A program made the position numbers and the translations under genes. Shown in pieces: positions 37,689 through 38,287 of a stretch of DNA of 38,287 nt (its first letter is position 1; each line of letters starts with the position of its first letter). The DNA comes from Pseudomonadota bacterium (lineage in GTDB: Bacteria; Pseudomonadota; Alphaproteobacteria; JAAXGF01). The stretch is from contig JADFMW010000002.1 of the NCBI GenBank assembly GCA_022563655.1, positions 1-38,287 on the forward strand. The letters run 5' to 3'. A model generated the notes under the pieces. That model searched no databases. It was given only the letters and a program-made list of their open reading frames with translations, and had not been told where the DNA came from.

Positions 37689-37759
37689 TGTGAAAATTCA
37701 GCCCTAGTAAGGACTTGCCCAAGAGCGGCGGGCCCATGGGCGGCACGTCGGTGGCACGG

Positions 37760-37774
37760 CGGCAGCCGTTGCCG
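37760..37774 (-). promoter_or_regulatory. FlbD (ftr-like) enhancer site for flgF operon
   Basis: Perfect CGGCA-GCCGT-TGCCG about 98-112 bp upstream of the predicted flgF start; half-sites CGGCA lie near 37741 and 37824. It lies in the 345-bp divergent flgF/fliL gap, so effects on fliL are also possible. Confidence 0.65.
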
Positions 37775-37849
37775 GGCAGAAACTACCGGGGCGGCGGCGA
37801 CCCCCGCCCGAACCGGGGGGCAGCGGCAATCCGCCGGTTACGCTCGTTC

Positions 37850-37864
37850 ATAACCTCTTGTTAA
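37850..37864 (+). promoter_or_regulatory. CtrA box upstream of fliL
   Basis: ATAA-CCTCTTG-TTAA(C), one mismatch from TTAA-N7-TTAAC, about 87-101 bp before the fliL ATG. fliL-fliM is a CtrA-activated class II operon in Caulobacter. Confidence 0.65.
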
Positions 37865-37950
37865 CGCGCTGTTTGCTATAACGCTAGCCACCGCCGGCCG
37901 CGGCGCGGCGAGGGTCGCCTGCGCGCTTTGCACGTCAACGCGAGAATTCC

Positions 37951-38287
37951 ATGACCGACGTAACGGCAGACGAAAGCATCGAGGAGGGGATAGATCTACC
38001 GGACGATGAACCGGAATCGTCTACTCCGAGGTTTAGCCGCAAGACCATAATATTCGCTGCCGCTGGTGTCCTGGCCTTGCTTATCGTTATTGGCGCGGGC
38101 GTGTTCTTCGCCATGCCGCTTTTTACGGCGGAGCAATCCAATGCGCCAAGTTCCGACGTCGTATTCTACGACTTGCCCGAAATGGTCGTGAACCTTGCGT
38201 CGGCCTCGAACAAACGGACGTATCTGAAGATTCAGATCAGCCTCGAACTCGATCGAGCACAAGATGTCGAGGCGTTGCAAAAGCTTC
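37951..38287 (+). CDS. fliL: Flagellar basal body-associated protein FliL, N-terminal part (3' end outside window)
   Basis: The first 112 codons. An acidic cytoplasmic N-terminus is followed by one TM helix (KTIIFAAAGVLALLIVIGAG, near residues 31-55) and the start of the periplasmic stomatin-like domain (VVFYDLPEMVVNLASASNKR, TYLKIQISLEL). FliL strengthens stator-rotor coupling. The ATG at 37951 follows a CtrA box; fliM would be expected next, beyond the window. Confidence 0.94.
   Translation, partial: MTDVTADESIEEGIDLPDDEPESSTPRFSRKTIIFAAAGVLALLIVIGAGVFFAMPLFTAEQSNAPSSDVVFYDLPEMVVNLASASNKRTYLKIQISLELDRAQDVEALQKL

Overview
High-GC chromosomal DNA of an alphaproteobacterium, almost entirely given over to building and regulating a polar-type flagellum. 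The regulators place it: SciP (CtrA inhibitor), FlbD (sigma-54 activator with a degenerate receiver), FliX, an alphaproteobacterial DksA, and CtrA boxes (TTAA-N7-TTAA). Together they are the Caulobacter-type hierarchy. The flagellin end of the cluster instead uses FliW, FliS and FliD; no flaF or flbT is seen. A Rhodospirillales-like lineage fits best, but no 16S or other taxonomic marker is present.

Layout. 1-1430 (+): 3' end of fliI, fliJ, and a small membrane-anchored TPR protein. 1491-9983 (-): fliF-fliG-fliH-fliN-flbD-flhA and a FliK-like gene. 10195-10488 (-): sciP. 10643-14506 (-): fliK-flgD-flgE. 14805-19725 (-): fliC, then fliD-fliS. 19867-25474: a block on the opposite (+) strand bounded by two ~97% identical 113/114-bp direct repeats. 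It holds the 3' tail of a cheZ-like gene, a Lys-rich remnant, a frameshifted fhlB-like gene, a small helical protein, fliO, fliP, an 838-aa TPR-sulfotransferase and a group of truncated sulfate-activation fragments. 25510-30739 (-): flgI-flgJ-flgN-flgK-flgL-fliW. 31162-33972: small exported proteins, fliX (+), dksA (+) and a HAD hydrolase (-). 34194-37605 (-): flgF-flgG-flgA-flgH. 37951-end (+): 5' end of fliL.

Regulation can be read from the DNA. CtrA boxes precede fliX (perfect), fliL, fliF and sciP, the early class. Four minus-strand sigma-54 promoters (TTGGC[A/C]CG...GC) precede fliC, fliK-flgD-flgE, flgI-...-fliW and flgF-flgG-flgA-flgH, the late class. About 90-145 bp upstream of each late start lies one or two copies of a palindrome, [C/A]GGCA-N5-TGCC[G/A/T], in the expected enhancer position. 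I take these as FlbD (ftr-type) sites. One more lies beside the CtrA box of fliF, where FlbD acts as a repressor in Caulobacter.

The most unusual item is the repeat-bounded block. The repeat is itself the flagellin enhancer, carrying two palindromes. One copy is correctly placed for the fliC promoter; the other is an orphan beside fliW. The block appears to have been inserted between fliW and fliC with duplication of the enhancer, bringing fliO/fliP and a putative sulfation gene with it.
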